DNA of 64,000 nt, from contig JARRJS010000053.1 in the NCBI GenBank assembly GCA_037388885.1, positions 9,473-73,472 of the forward strand, in the 5' to 3' direction. The DNA is from JARRJS01 sp037388885 (GTDB lineage: Bacteria > Gemmatimonadota > Gemmatimonadetes > Longimicrobiales > RSA9). Below, one piece after another: positions 34,061-43,249 of this stretch (the stretch's first letter is position 1; each line of letters begins with the position of its first letter). The notes beneath the pieces are model-generated. The model had not been told where the DNA came from and ran no database searches. It saw only the letters and a list, made by a program, of their open reading frames with translations. Both the position numbers and the translations under genes were made by a program.

Positions 34061-34256
34061 AGGTTCGTGGTCAGGACGGCGCCGCGGGCAGGCCTGCCTG
34101 CGAGGGCTGCGGCTTCGGCTTCGGTTTTCACCGCGCGGGCCCAGCCCCTTTTACGCAAAGGCGTGAGGAGCGCAAGCGACGGAAGGTTGAACCTTGCGCC
34201 CTCGAAACGGTATTGTTGAGTCGCAGGGGTGAAAGTGGAAGGGGGGGTGGACGCGG

Positions 34257-34484
34257 TTGGCGGTGCCGGAAGGGAATGCGGTGACGGGCAACGTCTTTGT
34301 ACCGAATATCGGGCCGGGTGAGCGGCGTAAGCGGCTTCTCGTTGGTGTGGTGGGGTTCTTCCTCGGTGTCGGGGCGCTGGCCTTGCTCGTGGTGTTGTCC
34401 GTGGACCGCTGGTGGCGTCTGGCGCTGGTTCTGCCGTTCTGGATGGCGGGCATCGGGTTCTTTCAGCATCGGGACAAGACGTGA
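34257..34484 (+). CDS. Small membrane protein, two helices
   Basis: 75 aa with a TTG start behind a G-rich ribosome site. Basic stretch GERRKRLL, then helices VGVVGFFLGVGALALLVVLS and LALVLPFWMAGIGFF. A similar two-helix protein occurs near redox genes in other bacteria, but I cannot name it. The next small gene starts one base after its stop. Confidence 0.6.
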   Translation: MAVPEGNAVTGNVFVPNIGPGERRKRLLVGVVGFFLGVGALALLVVLSVDRWWRLALVLPFWMAGIGFFQHRDKT

Positions 34485-34649
34485 GTGAGTCTGGCATCGC
34501 GCGGTCTGCGCGACATGGACACGGGGCCGGAGCGGATCGCCGACCCGGACGAGCTGGCTCGGGTCCGGCGGCAGGCGCGGGGCGTGCACGCGAGGGCGGC
34601 GCTGGCCGCGGTGGTGTTGACCGCGTTGTCGTTGCTGCTGCCGGTTTGA
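34485..34649 (+). CDS. Small tail-anchored protein
   Basis: 54 aa from GTG 34485, immediately after the previous stop (an overlapping GTG at 34481 reads into a different, poorer frame). An acidic N-terminal part (DMDTGPERIADPDELARVRR) is followed by a C-terminal hydrophobic helix (ALAAVVLTALSLLLPV). It ends 7 bp before dsbD. Size, coupling and composition support a real gene; function unknown. Confidence 0.5.
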   Translation: MSLASRGLRDMDTGPERIADPDELARVRRQARGVHARAALAAVVLTALSLLLPV

Positions 34650-34656
34650 GGCGCCG

Positions 34657-36912
34657 ATGAGAAGCCGTACCGCCACGATCGGCGTGCTCGCCCTCGCCCT
34701 CGCGGCTCTGGCGACGACGGCGGCGGCGCAGGTCCCGCGCCGGGATCCGACGCCCCACAGCTCGGCGCGGCTCGTTGCGGAGCAGAACGCCATCGTGCCG
34801 GGCAAGCCGTTCACCGTCGGCCTCCGCATCGTGCTGGATCGCGGCTGGCACACCTACTGGATCAACCCGGGCGACGCGGGCACGGCTGCGACCCTGGACT
34901 GGCAAATGCCGCCCGGCTTCGTCGCGGACACCTTCCAGTGGCCGGTCCCCAAGCGCATTCCCTACCCGCCCCTGATGAGCTACGCCTACGAGGGCGTGGT
35001 GCTGCTGCCGCTGGAGATGACGCCACCGGCGGACCTGACGCCGGGCACGACGGCGCACCTGAAGGCCGACGCGCGATGGCTGGTCTGCCAGGACGAGTGT
35101 CTGGTGGCGGAGGACACGCTGGTTCTCGACCTGCCCATCGCCGCGAACGCCCGGGCGTCGCGCTGGGCGGACGAGTTCGCGAAGACGCGCAAGCTGCTGC
35201 CGGCGGACGCGCCGGCGTGGCACATGGAAGCGGGGCCCGTGGCCGGCGGCCTGGCGCTGGGCGTGACGCCACCCCCCTCCTGGGGCGACGACCTGGACGG
35301 TGCCTACTTCTACCCGCTGGACTCCCAGCTGTTGGAGCATGCGGCGCCGCAGCCGCTGCGGCAGCGGGGTCGCGAGACATGGTTGTCGCTGACGCGCTCG
35401 CCGTACCGCACCGAGCTGCCGGCGCGTCTCCAGGGCGTTCTCGCCCTTCCTCCCGGGAAGACGCTGGATGCCGCGGGCCACGTAGCCGTGCAGGTGGACG
35501 TGCCTTTGGCCACGGATACCGTACTGACGGCGGCCCCCGTGGCCGCCGCTCCCGCAGGGCCGGGTGGGGCCGGTGGGACGTCGGCCGGATCGGCGGCGCC
35601 GGGCGCCGGCGGTTCGGTGCCGGTGGAAGGATCGGGGGCGAGCGCCAGCCTGTCGTTGCTGGCCGCCCTGTTGTTCGCGTTCCTGGGCGGCATGCTGCTC
35701 AACCTGATGCCGTGCGTGTTCCCCGTCCTGTCGCTGAAGGTGCTGGGATTCGTGGAGCACGCGGCGGGCGACCGCCGCCGCATGCGCTGGCACGGTCTGG
35801 CGTTTGGCGCGGGCGTGGTGCTGTCCTTCCTCGCGCTGGCCGGTGGGCTCATGGTGGTGCGGGCGGCGGGGACGGACGTGGGGTGGGGCTACCAGCTCCA
35901 GAGCCCGCTCATCGTCACGCTGTTGATCTTCCTGATGTTCGCCATCGGCCTGAACTTCCTGGGCATGCTGGAAGTGGGCAACTCTTTGACGCGCCTGGGC
36001 GGGATCGCCGCGAACGACACCGGCTACCGCGGCTCCTTCCTGACCGGCGTACTCGCGGTGGTGGTGGCGACGCCGTGCACCGCGCCGTTCATGGGCGCGG
36101 CCGTGGGCACCGCGCTGGTCCGGCCGGCGGCGGAGGGTCTGGCCGTGTTCGCCGGACTGGGCGTTGGCATGGCGGTGCCGTACATGGTGCTGTCGTCCTG
36201 GCCGGCGCTGTTGAAGCGGTTGCCGCGGCCTGGGCGCTGGATGGAGACGCTGAAGCAGGCGCTGGCGTTCCCTATGTTCGCCGTGGCCGTCTGGCTGTTG
36301 TGGGTGCTGGGCCTGCAGACGGGCATGGGCGGAGCCACGCGGGTGTTGTTCGCCCTGCTGCTGTTCGCCTTCGGCGGCTGGCTGTACCAGCGGAGCCGGG
36401 GTGCGCGCGGGCAGGCGGGTCGCGTGGTGGCGCGCGTGGCCGCGGTCCTGGCGCTCGTGGGGGGCCTGGGCTGGGGCATGGCCTCGGCGCACCTGGCGGG
36501 GAAGGAGGGCGCGTCACCGCCCGACGCGGTGGGCGAAGACATGGCGTGGACACCGTTCGCGCCCGGTGTCGTGGCCGGCTTCCAGGCACAGGGCCGGCCG
36601 GTGTTCGTGGACTTCACGGCGGCCTGGTGCATCACGTGCCAGGTGAACGAGCGGGGCGTGCTGTCGTCGGCTCGCGTCACGCAGGCGTTCCGCGACAACG
36701 ACGTGGCGCTGGTGCGGGCGGACTGGACCCGGCGGGACGCCGACATCGCGCGGGCACTGGCGTCGTTCGGGCGCAGCGGCGTGCCGCTGTATGTCGTTTA
36801 TCCCGCCGACCCCGGGGCGGCGCCCACCGTGCTGCCCACCGTTCTGACGGACCGGCTGGTCCTGGACGCCCTCGACCGCACGACAAGGAAGACGGCCAGG
36901 GCCGGGATGTGA
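34657..36912 (+). CDS. dsbD: Thiol:disulfide interchange protein DsbD
   Basis: 751 aa, longer than the usual ~570-600. Signal peptide, then an N-terminal DsbC/D-like domain (~25-270), a Gly/Ala-rich linker, the CcdA-type eight-helix core with Cys in LMPCVFPVLSLK and VVATPCTAPFMG, and a C-terminal thioredoxin domain with AAWCITCQV. It moves reductant from cytosolic thioredoxin to periplasmic targets including apocytochromes c, which fits the multihaem proteins in this window. Confidence 0.92.
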   Translation: MRSRTATIGVLALALAALATTAAAQVPRRDPTPHSSARLVAEQNAIVPGKPFTVGLRIVLDRGWHTYWINPGDAGTAATLDWQMPPGFVADTFQWPVPKRIPYPPLMSYAYEGVVLLPLEMTPPADLTPGTTAHLKADARWLVCQDECLVAEDTLVLDLPIAANARASRWADEFAKTRKLLPADAPAWHMEAGPVAGGLALGVTPPPSWGDDLDGAYFYPLDSQLLEHAAPQPLRQRGRETWLSLTRSPYRTELPARLQGVLALPPGKTLDAAGHVAVQVDVPLATDTVLTAAPVAAAPAGPGGAGGTSAGSAAPGAGGSVPVEGSGASASLSLLAALLFAFLGGMLLNLMPCVFPVLSLKVLGFVEHAAGDRRRMRWHGLAFGAGVVLSFLALAGGLMVVRAAGTDVGWGYQLQSPLIVTLLIFLMFAIGLNFLGMLEVGNSLTRLGGIAANDTGYRGSFLTGVLAVVVATPCTAPFMGAAVGTALVRPAAEGLAVFAGLGVGMAVPYMVLSSWPALLKRLPRPGRWMETLKQALAFPMFAVAVWLLWVLGLQTGMGGATRVLFALLLFAFGGWLYQRSRGARGQAGRVVARVAAVLALVGGLGWGMASAHLAGKEGASPPDAVGEDMAWTPFAPGVVAGFQAQGRPVFVDFTAAWCITCQVNERGVLSSARVTQAFRDNDVALVRADWTRRDADIARALASFGRSGVPLYVVYPADPGAAPTVLPTVLTDRLVLDALDRTTRKTARAGM

Positions 36913-36933
36913 CACCTTTGCCAAGGAGGTGCC

Positions 36934-37560
36934 ATGCGCAGGATCGCGTTTGTGTCCCTGATCACGCTGCTGAGCGTCGCGCTGGTCGTCGCGCCGGCCG
37001 CGGCACAGAGTGAGCCGAGCATCGGCGGGCAGGCGCCGACCTTCTCGCTGCCCGATACGCACGGCGGGACCCACGACCTTGCCCAGTACCACGGCAAGTG
37101 GGTCGTGCTGGAGTGGCTCAACTACGACTGCCCGTTCGTGGGCAAGCACTATCGCACGGGCAACATCCCGTCGCAGCAGGAGAAATGGACGAAGCAGGGC
37201 GTCGTGTGGCTCGCCATCGTGTCGTCGGCGCCGGGCAAGCAGGGCTACTTCCCGCCCGACGAGATGAACGCGCGCAGCGAGAAGGAAGGCAGCCACGCCA
37301 CGGCCGTGCTGCTGGACCCCGACGGCACCGTGGGCCACCTGTACGGCGCGCGCACCACGCCGCACATGTTCGTCATCGATCCCGAGGGCGTGGTCCGCTA
37401 TATGGGCGGGATCGACGATGTGCCCTCAGCCCGGGCCGCCGACCTGGACCACGCCCACCAGCTCGTGGACCAGGCGCTCACGGAAGCCATGGCGGGCAAG
37501 CCCGTGTCGGTGCCCACGTCGCGGCCGTACGGCTGCTCCGTGAAGTACGGCAGCGAGTGA
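36934..37560 (+). CDS. Periplasmic redoxin/thioredoxin-like protein
   Basis: 208 aa with a signal peptide (ALVVAPAAAQ) and AAGGAGGT before the ATG. The thioredoxin-fold active site is NYDCPFVGKHY, with one Cys only, so it is peroxiredoxin-like rather than a dithiol thioredoxin; PHMFVIDPEGVVRYMGGIDD is typical of AhpC/TSA-type redoxins. One more Cys is near the C terminus (YGCSVKYG). It is 21 bp after dsbD and is a likely substrate of it. Confidence 0.85.
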   Translation: MRRIAFVSLITLLSVALVVAPAAAQSEPSIGGQAPTFSLPDTHGGTHDLAQYHGKWVVLEWLNYDCPFVGKHYRTGNIPSQQEKWTKQGVVWLAIVSSAPGKQGYFPPDEMNARSEKEGSHATAVLLDPDGTVGHLYGARTTPHMFVIDPEGVVRYMGGIDDVPSARAADLDHAHQLVDQALTEAMAGKPVSVPTSRPYGCSVKYGSE

Positions 37561-37592
37561 ACAAGGCGGCACACGGGTTCTGGGGCCCAACA

Positions 37593-38393
37593 TCAATCGT
37601 GTGAAGGTCCACCGGGGGCTTCCACCCCGAAGATCCCGTGCGGGTCGTGGTGGAAGTGGTACAGCTTGGCCACCTCCACCTCGATTTCCCGCAGCCAGGT
37701 GAACCGGAAGAGCAGTACGCCCAACACGACCCCCGCCGCCGGACCCACCCAGTAGACCCACCAGCCTCGCCACACGCCGGACACCACGGCCGGACCCAGC
37801 GTGCGTGCCGGGTTCGTGCTGGTGCCGGACACGGGCGCTTCCAGGAAGACCATGATGGCATACAGGAACGGGAACAAAGTGGGGGTGAAAGGTCGGAAGC
37901 GGTCGTGTCGGAGGAAGAAGAAGAGGCCGGCGACCAGCGCGAAGGTGGTGACCGTCTCACCCAGTAACGCCTGGCTGACGGCGTAGCCGGCACCGGGTGT
38001 GGTGGCGCCGAATGCCACGCTGCGGCCGATGCCGCCCCAGAGCAGGAGCGGCACCGCGCCCAGCACGGCACCCGACAGCTGCGCAACGACGTAGGCTGCC
38101 GCGTGGCTCGCCCGCTGCTTGCGCATGAGCCAGAAGGCGAGAGACACGGCCGGGTTGATGTGCGCCCCGCTCTCCTTGCCCACCCAGGACAGGGCGATGA
38201 GTGCCCCGGTGGAGCCGAACAGGAAGCCGGTGATGGCGCGGCGCACGCCGGCGTCCGGCAGCCAGTGCACCACCGGACTGCCCTGGCCGAAGTCCAGGAT
38301 GACCAAGGAAAGGCCGACGCCCACCAACAATGCGGTGCCGATGAGCTCCGATAGGAAGACCGTCCAGGGCAGACGCCTACCGGCGCCGTTCAT
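37593..38393 (-). CDS. Aquaporin (MIP family)
   Basis: 266 aa, six helices and the two half-helices with NPA: HINPAVSLAFW and TNPARTLGPAVV. The Phe/His/Arg selectivity residues of a water channel are partly visible (Arg after the second NPA), so water rather than glycerol passage is plausible. The C terminus has a His-rich tail (LYHFHHDPHG). It is convergent with the redoxin gene. Confidence 0.85.
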   Translation of the reverse strand: MNGAGRRLPWTVFLSELIGTALLVGVGLSLVILDFGQGSPVVHWLPDAGVRRAITGFLFGSTGALIALSWVGKESGAHINPAVSLAFWLMRKQRASHAAAYVVAQLSGAVLGAVPLLLWGGIGRSVAFGATTPGAGYAVSQALLGETVTTFALVAGLFFFLRHDRFRPFTPTLFPFLYAIMVFLEAPVSGTSTNPARTLGPAVVSGVWRGWWVYWVGPAAGVVLGVLLFRFTWLREIEVEVAKLYHFHHDPHGIFGVEAPGGPSHD

Positions 38394-38420
38394 GGTCCGG
38401 ACGGGCGCGGATTCCGCGCC

Positions 38421-39095
38421 TCAGGCACGGCGGTACAGGCCGTTGACCGACACACGCTGGCCGGCATCCATCTTCACCGTTACAGCCTCGGTGGGATCCT
38501 CCGTCATCAGGCCGCGCCGCGCCAGCTCCGCATCGATGGCGTCCGGGTCCAGCAGCACGCCGCGACCGTCCTGGAAGCCGTCGAAGACGTGAGGCTCTCC
38601 GTTCACCGGCCGCATGCCCTCCCCCGTCAGATCGGTGCCCGGTCCGAACTCTGAAAGCAGGAGCAGGCCGTCAGGCCGCAGCACCCGCGCCGCCTCGTCC
38701 ACGGCCCGGTTCCATTCCGGCCAGCTGCGGGCGTTGTGCAGCACGCCCAGGGAGATGAGAAGGTCGAAGGAAGTATCAGTGAAGCGGGACAGGTCGTCCA
38801 TGCCTCCGTACTGCACACGCTCCTGCGCGATCTCTTCGCCGATCAGCCTGCCGAGGCGCGTTCGCGTCTCCTCCAACATGGCGCTGGATGTGTCGATGGC
38901 GTGCACCTCGACCCTGTGCCAGGCCAGGAAAAGCGTGTTGCGCCCACCCGCGCAGCCTACATCCAGGGCTCGCTCCGGCCGTACGCGGCGCTTCTCCAAT
39001 AGCGCTCGCAGCCGATGATCCGGGTCCCGTGCCGCGAATCGTTCCACCACGTCCGTTTGCTCCCAGAAGGCCTCCGCCTGCGCCATTCCGTCCAT
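38421..39095 (-). CDS. Class I SAM-dependent methyltransferase
   Basis: 224 aa from ATG 39095, with GGGAG nine bases upstream; a longer reading adds non-protein-like sequence. SAM site ALDVGCAGGRNTLFLAW, acidic VHAIDTSSAMLEE, and FDLLISLGVLHNARSW. The last ~60 residues (MRPVNGEPHVFDGFQDG, TVKMDAGQRVSVNGLYRR) may be a substrate lid. Substrate unknown. The 206 bp before it hold the end of the downstream-named regulator gene's 3' flank and no clear promoter. Confidence 0.8.
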   Translation of the reverse strand: MDGMAQAEAFWEQTDVVERFAARDPDHRLRALLEKRRVRPERALDVGCAGGRNTLFLAWHRVEVHAIDTSSAMLEETRTRLGRLIGEEIAQERVQYGGMDDLSRFTDTSFDLLISLGVLHNARSWPEWNRAVDEAARVLRPDGLLLLSEFGPGTDLTGEGMRPVNGEPHVFDGFQDGRGVLLDPDAIDAELARRGLMTEDPTEAVTVKMDAGQRVSVNGLYRRA

Positions 39096-39301
39096 CTGCC
39101 CGGTCTCCCGTGTGTCGTGAAGGCCGCCTCGTGTTGGCTTCGAGACGCAACCTCCACACGACGCAATTCGTGTACTCAACCTGCATCTTCTGCCACCGTC
39201 GTCTCGGAACCAACGAGGTCGTGGAAACGTTCCCCGTGGGTCGGCGTGTGGCGTTTGACCCGAGGCGCGGACAGCATGGAGCATATCGGCCTGCCCGACG
39301 T

Positions 39302-40715
39302 TCAATCCAGCCCGTACTTCTTGATCTTGTCGTACAGGGTGCGCTCACCGATGCCCAGGCGCTCCGCCGCGCGACGGCGGTTGCCGTCCACGGTGGCCAG
39401 CGTCTGCCGGATGGCCTCCTTCTCGATGTCGGCCATGGTCCGAGCCCCGGCGTCCCGGCGGTCTGCCGCAGCCGGAGCACCGACCGGGGGCACTGCGCCC
39501 GACCGTGATGTCGCTCCTTGCGGACCGCCACCGGAGGCCGGCGAGATGGTCAGGTCCGAGCCGCGGATCACATTGCCCTCGGCGAGAATGGCGGCGCGTT
39601 CCAGCGTGTTGGCGAGCTCGCGCACGTTGCCTGTCCAGGCGCCCTCCAGGATCTGCTGGCGGGCGTCGTCGTCCAGGCGCAGTGGCGGCCGGCCCAGGTC
39701 CGCGCTGATGCGAGCCAGCAGCGTCTCGGTCAGCGGCAGGATGTCCTGCCGGCGTTCCCGCAACGGTGGCATGCGGACGGGGAAAACGGCGAGTCGGTGG
39801 TAGAGGTCCTCCCGGAAATCGCTTTCCTGGACCATGCGGTCGATGTCGCGATTGGTGGCGGCGATCCAGCGCACGTCCACCTCGATAGTGCGCGTGCCGC
39901 CGACCCGCTCGAAGCGCTGCTCCTGGAGTACCCGCAGCAGCTTCGCCTGGAGACCCGGCTGCCTGGATACCCGGCTTGAGCTCGCCGATCTCGTCCAGGA
40001 ACAGTGTGCCACCGTCCGCCAGCTCGACACGGCCGCGCCGCGATGACGTGGCGCCGGTGAACGCCCCCTTCTCGTGGCCGAAGATCTCGCTCTCCATGAG
40101 CGTATCGGTGATGGCCGCGCAGTTGACCGTGACGAACGGCCCGTCCGAGCGCCGGCTGCGCCGGTGGATCGTACGGGCGGCCACCTCCTTGCCGGTGCCG
40201 CTTTCGCCCAACAACAACACGGTGGCGTTGGTGGGCGCCACCTTGTCCAGCGCTTTCACCACCGGTGCCATGGCCGGGTCGCCGTAGGTCAGGGGCGGCA
40301 GCGCGTCCTCGGTCTCCCGGCGCGACTGGTCGCGCAGAGCCAGCAGCTGCCGGTGCTCGAGGGCGCGCGACACCAACAGGCGCAGCTGGGCGGGGCTGCC
40401 CACCGGCTTCTGCAGGTAGTCGAGGGCGCCCAGCTTCATGGCCTCCACCGCGCTCTCGACGGAGCCGTGCGCCGTCAGCACGATGACCTCCATCTCCGGC
40501 TCCTCCGCGCGGGCCTTGCGCACCAGGTCCATGCCGTCCAGCGCGCCCGGCATGCGCAGGTCCGTGAGCATGACGTCGAACCCCCGCTCGTGGAGCTGCT
40601 TCACCGCTTCCAGGGCGTCCGCAGCCTGCGCCGTCTCGTGGCCGTCGGCGGACAGCGCGTCGGCGACGAACTCGCGGATGCCCTCCTCGTCGTCCACGAT
40701 CAGGATGCTCGCCAT
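39302..40715 (-). pseudogene. Sigma54-dependent response regulator of the MacAB operon, frameshifted
   Basis: The two reading frames together give a full NtrC-family protein: receiver (IVDDEEGI, MLTDLRMPG, LQKPVGSP), AAA+ domain (GESGTGKE, GAFTGATSSR), and C-terminal Fis-type HTH (NRRRAAERLGIGERTLYDKIKKY). The frame breaks after DEIGELKPGIQA, where a 16-bp unit is tandemly duplicated (39945-39976). Removing one unit restores GIQAKLLRVLQEQRF. As given, the product would lose its central domain end and DNA binding. The start overlaps the kinase stop. If the error is in the assembly, this is an ordinary gene. Confidence 0.85.
39945..39976. repeat. 16-bp tandem duplication causing a frameshift
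   Basis: GCCTGGAGACCCGGCT (39945-39960) is followed directly by GCCTGGATACCCGGCT (39961-39976); 15 of 16 bases match. Sixteen is not a multiple of three, so the regulator frame is lost. Confidence 0.9.
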
Positions 40716-41968
40716 CAGTCGGCTCGGTTGGGGATCTGGATGCGGAAGACGGCGCCGCCGTCGGGCGCGTTGCTCGCGCGCAGGCTTCCACCGTGCAGCT
40801 CGACGATGCGCCGCGCCACCGGCAGGCCGAGCCCGGTGCCGGTGGTCTGCGTCGTGTAGAAGGGGTCGAAGATCCGTTCGAGGTCGGCTTCGGCGATGCC
40901 GGGCCCGAAGTCGCGCACCTCGATCACCAGGCGGTTCCGCTCCCGCGCGACGCGCACGGCCGGTGGCCGATCGGTCGGCGAGGCCTGGACCGCGTTGTGG
41001 AGCACGTTCGTCAACACTTGCCGGAACCGGCGCGGGTCCAGGTTCCAGCGTTCGGGTGCGTCGTCGCTGTCCAGGACGAGCGCAGGTGCGTCGATCTCTT
41101 CGGCCGAGGTGCGGAGCAGCTCCACCGGGTCCACCGGCTGCAGGTCCAGCGGGCCGGTCCGGGCGAAGTCCAGCAGGTCGGTGGTCAGAGCCTCCAGCCG
41201 GGACGCCTCCTGCACGACGCGGTCGGCGCGCCGATACCCCGGCGATTCCGACTCCAGCCCTTCCGCCAGCAGCTGTGCGTGTCCTTTGAGGGACGCGAGC
41301 GGGTTGCGGATCTCATGGGCCAGCACAGCCGACATCTCGCCCAGGATGCTGAGCCGGCGCTGCTCCTCCAGCCTGAGCTCGGCGTCCTCGTAGCGGCGCG
41401 ACATGCGCCAGAACACGAGGGCCGCCAGCATCAGGCCCGCGGCGGCGACCAGGCCGAGGACCAGCGAACGCGTGGCGCGTACCAGCAGCTGCTGGGCCGC
41501 CACCGGCTCGAATTCGACGACGAATCCATGCCGGGGTCGCTCCGGATGGCGACGGTCGGGGGGCGGCATGAACAGCATGCGCACGCGGCCATTCAGCTCC
41601 TCCATGCTGCGGCCTTCCCCGCCCACGGGTGGGGTGATGGGCTCGGGTTCCGGCGTGCCGGCGCTGGCCACCACGCTGCCGTCCCGGTCGATGAGCGCAA
41701 TGTAGCGGAGGCCCGCCGCGCTCTGCTCGTTCAGGAGCGTGTCCAGCTCGGCCTCCGTGATGCTGCCCGGGCGCAGCGTCCGGCGCATCGCGCTGGCCAG
41801 GATGTCTGCCTGGCCGCGGAACAGCGTGGCCCGGGCGTTGCGCGCGCTGTTGTAGTTGGCCCACGACGCGGCGATCATGGCGATGCCGAGGGCGATGGTG
41901 GTCGCCAGCAGACCCCACCGGGTCAGGCTGGTGGTCGCGTGCGCTCGGTCGGTCGGTTCCGGCGTCAT
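40715..41968 (-). CDS. Sensor histidine kinase of the MacAB operon
   Basis: 417 aa from ATG 41968; a GTG at 42004 is possible. TM1 (~15-35), a periplasmic region of ~130 residues (LRYIALIDRDGSVVASAG looks PAS-like), TM2, then HisKA with His in VLAHEIRNPLASL and HATPase with VLHNAVQASP, DFGPGIAE and GTGLGLPV. Layout and operon order resemble ZraS-type envelope-stress kinases. It is encoded 64 bp after the permease and its stop overlaps the regulator start. Confidence 0.88.
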   Translation of the reverse strand: MTPEPTDRAHATTSLTRWGLLATTIALGIAMIAASWANYNSARNARATLFRGQADILASAMRRTLRPGSITEAELDTLLNEQSAAGLRYIALIDRDGSVVASAGTPEPEPITPPVGGEGRSMEELNGRVRMLFMPPPDRRHPERPRHGFVVEFEPVAAQQLLVRATRSLVLGLVAAAGLMLAALVFWRMSRRYEDAELRLEEQRRLSILGEMSAVLAHEIRNPLASLKGHAQLLAEGLESESPGYRRADRVVQEASRLEALTTDLLDFARTGPLDLQPVDPVELLRTSAEEIDAPALVLDSDDAPERWNLDPRRFRQVLTNVLHNAVQASPTDRPPAVRVARERNRLVIEVRDFGPGIAEADLERIFDPFYTTQTTGTGLGLPVARRIVELHGGSLRASNAPDGGAVFRIQIPNRAD

Positions 41969-42031
41969 GGGATTGAAGGTACGCGCGCCCGGCCCCGCCG
42001 TCACCCGCGGCGGGACCGGGTGGCAGGAGGC

Positions 42032-43249
42032 TCATTCGTAGCGGAGCGCTTCGATGGGATCCAGGGCGGCCGCCCGGCGGGCCGGATAGAAGCCGAAGAA
42101 CACGCCCACGGCGCCCGCGAAGACGAGCGCGATGAGCACGGTGGGCGGGGAGATCGCCGTGGCCCAGCCCATGATCTTCGCCAGCGCGGCGCTGCCCGCG
42201 TAGCCCAGGGCCACGCCCATCAGGCCGCCGGCCACGCTCATGACCACGCTCTCCACCAGGAACTGGGTCAATACGTCTGACCCGCGCGCGCCCATGGCCA
42301 GGCGCAGGCCGATCTCCCGCGTCCGCTCGGTCACCGAGACCAGCATGATGTTCATGATGCCGATGCCGCCCACCAGCAGGGAGATGCTCGCGATGGCCGC
42401 CAGCAGCATGGTCATGACGTTCGTCGTGCCCGACGCGGCCTCGGTGATCTGGTTCTGGTTCCGGACCGTGAAGTCATCCGGCTCGTTGCCCGCCAGACCG
42501 TGCAACCCGCGCAGGATCTCCCGCATCTCCTGCTGTGCCGGCAGGATGTCGCCGGGCGAAAAGGTGCTGGCCAGGATCATCGGCAGGAAGGAATGGCCCG
42601 CCAGCCGGTTCTGCACCGTGGTGTACGGCGCGAGGACGATGTCGTCCTGGTCGTTGCCCTCCGCCGTCTGGCCCTTCGCCGCCAGCACGCCGATGACCTG
42701 GACGGGCACGTTGCGCAGGCGCAGCTGCTGGCCCACGGCGTTTCCGTCCGGGAACAGGTTGTCGGCCACCGTCTTGCCCAGCACGATCACCTTGCGCATG
42801 GCCGTGAGGTCGTCCCGCGTGAAGAAGCGCCCGTCGCTGACCGGCCAGTTGCGGATCTCCTGGTAGTCCGGGCTCACGCCCATGATCATCGAACGCCAGT
42901 TGCCCGTGGGTCCCACGATCTGCGCATGCGTCATGACGACCGGCGACACCCCGGAGAGCAGCGTACCCTGCTGCTTCAGGATGTCGGCGTCCTTGATCGT
43001 CAGACGTGTGAACGTCTGCGCACCCTGGCTCACGCCACCCGTTTCCGCGGCTCCGGGCGAGACCACCAGCATGTTCGTGCCCAGGTTCTGGATGCTCTGC
43101 TGGATCTGGCGGCGCGCACCGGTGCCGATGGCCACCATGATGATGACCGCGCCCACACCGATGATGATGCCCAGCATCGTCAGCAGCGTCCGCATCTTGT
43201 TCTTCAGGATGCTCTGCCCCGCGACCCGGACCAGTGTCGTCGCCTTCAT
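42032..43249 (-). CDS. macB: MacB-type ABC transporter permease
   Basis: 405 aa. One N-terminal helix, a periplasmic MacB core domain (~40-270, GARRQIQQSIQNLGTNMLVV, GTLLSGVSPVV) and three C-terminal helices in the FtsX domain (IASISLLVGGIGIMNIML, TREIGLRLAMGARG, YPARRAAALDPIEALRYE). The mechanotransmission type of transporter drives export by shaping a periplasmic adaptor-outer membrane channel. Its start overlaps the ATPase gene stop by ATGA. Confidence 0.92.
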   Translation of the reverse strand: MKATTLVRVAGQSILKNKMRTLLTMLGIIIGVGAVIIMVAIGTGARRQIQQSIQNLGTNMLVVSPGAAETGGVSQGAQTFTRLTIKDADILKQQGTLLSGVSPVVMTHAQIVGPTGNWRSMIMGVSPDYQEIRNWPVSDGRFFTRDDLTAMRKVIVLGKTVADNLFPDGNAVGQQLRLRNVPVQVIGVLAAKGQTAEGNDQDDIVLAPYTTVQNRLAGHSFLPMILASTFSPGDILPAQQEMREILRGLHGLAGNEPDDFTVRNQNQITEAASGTTNVMTMLLAAIASISLLVGGIGIMNIMLVSVTERTREIGLRLAMGARGSDVLTQFLVESVVMSVAGGLMGVALGYAGSAALAKIMGWATAISPPTVLIALVFAGAVGVFFGFYPARRAAALDPIEALRYE

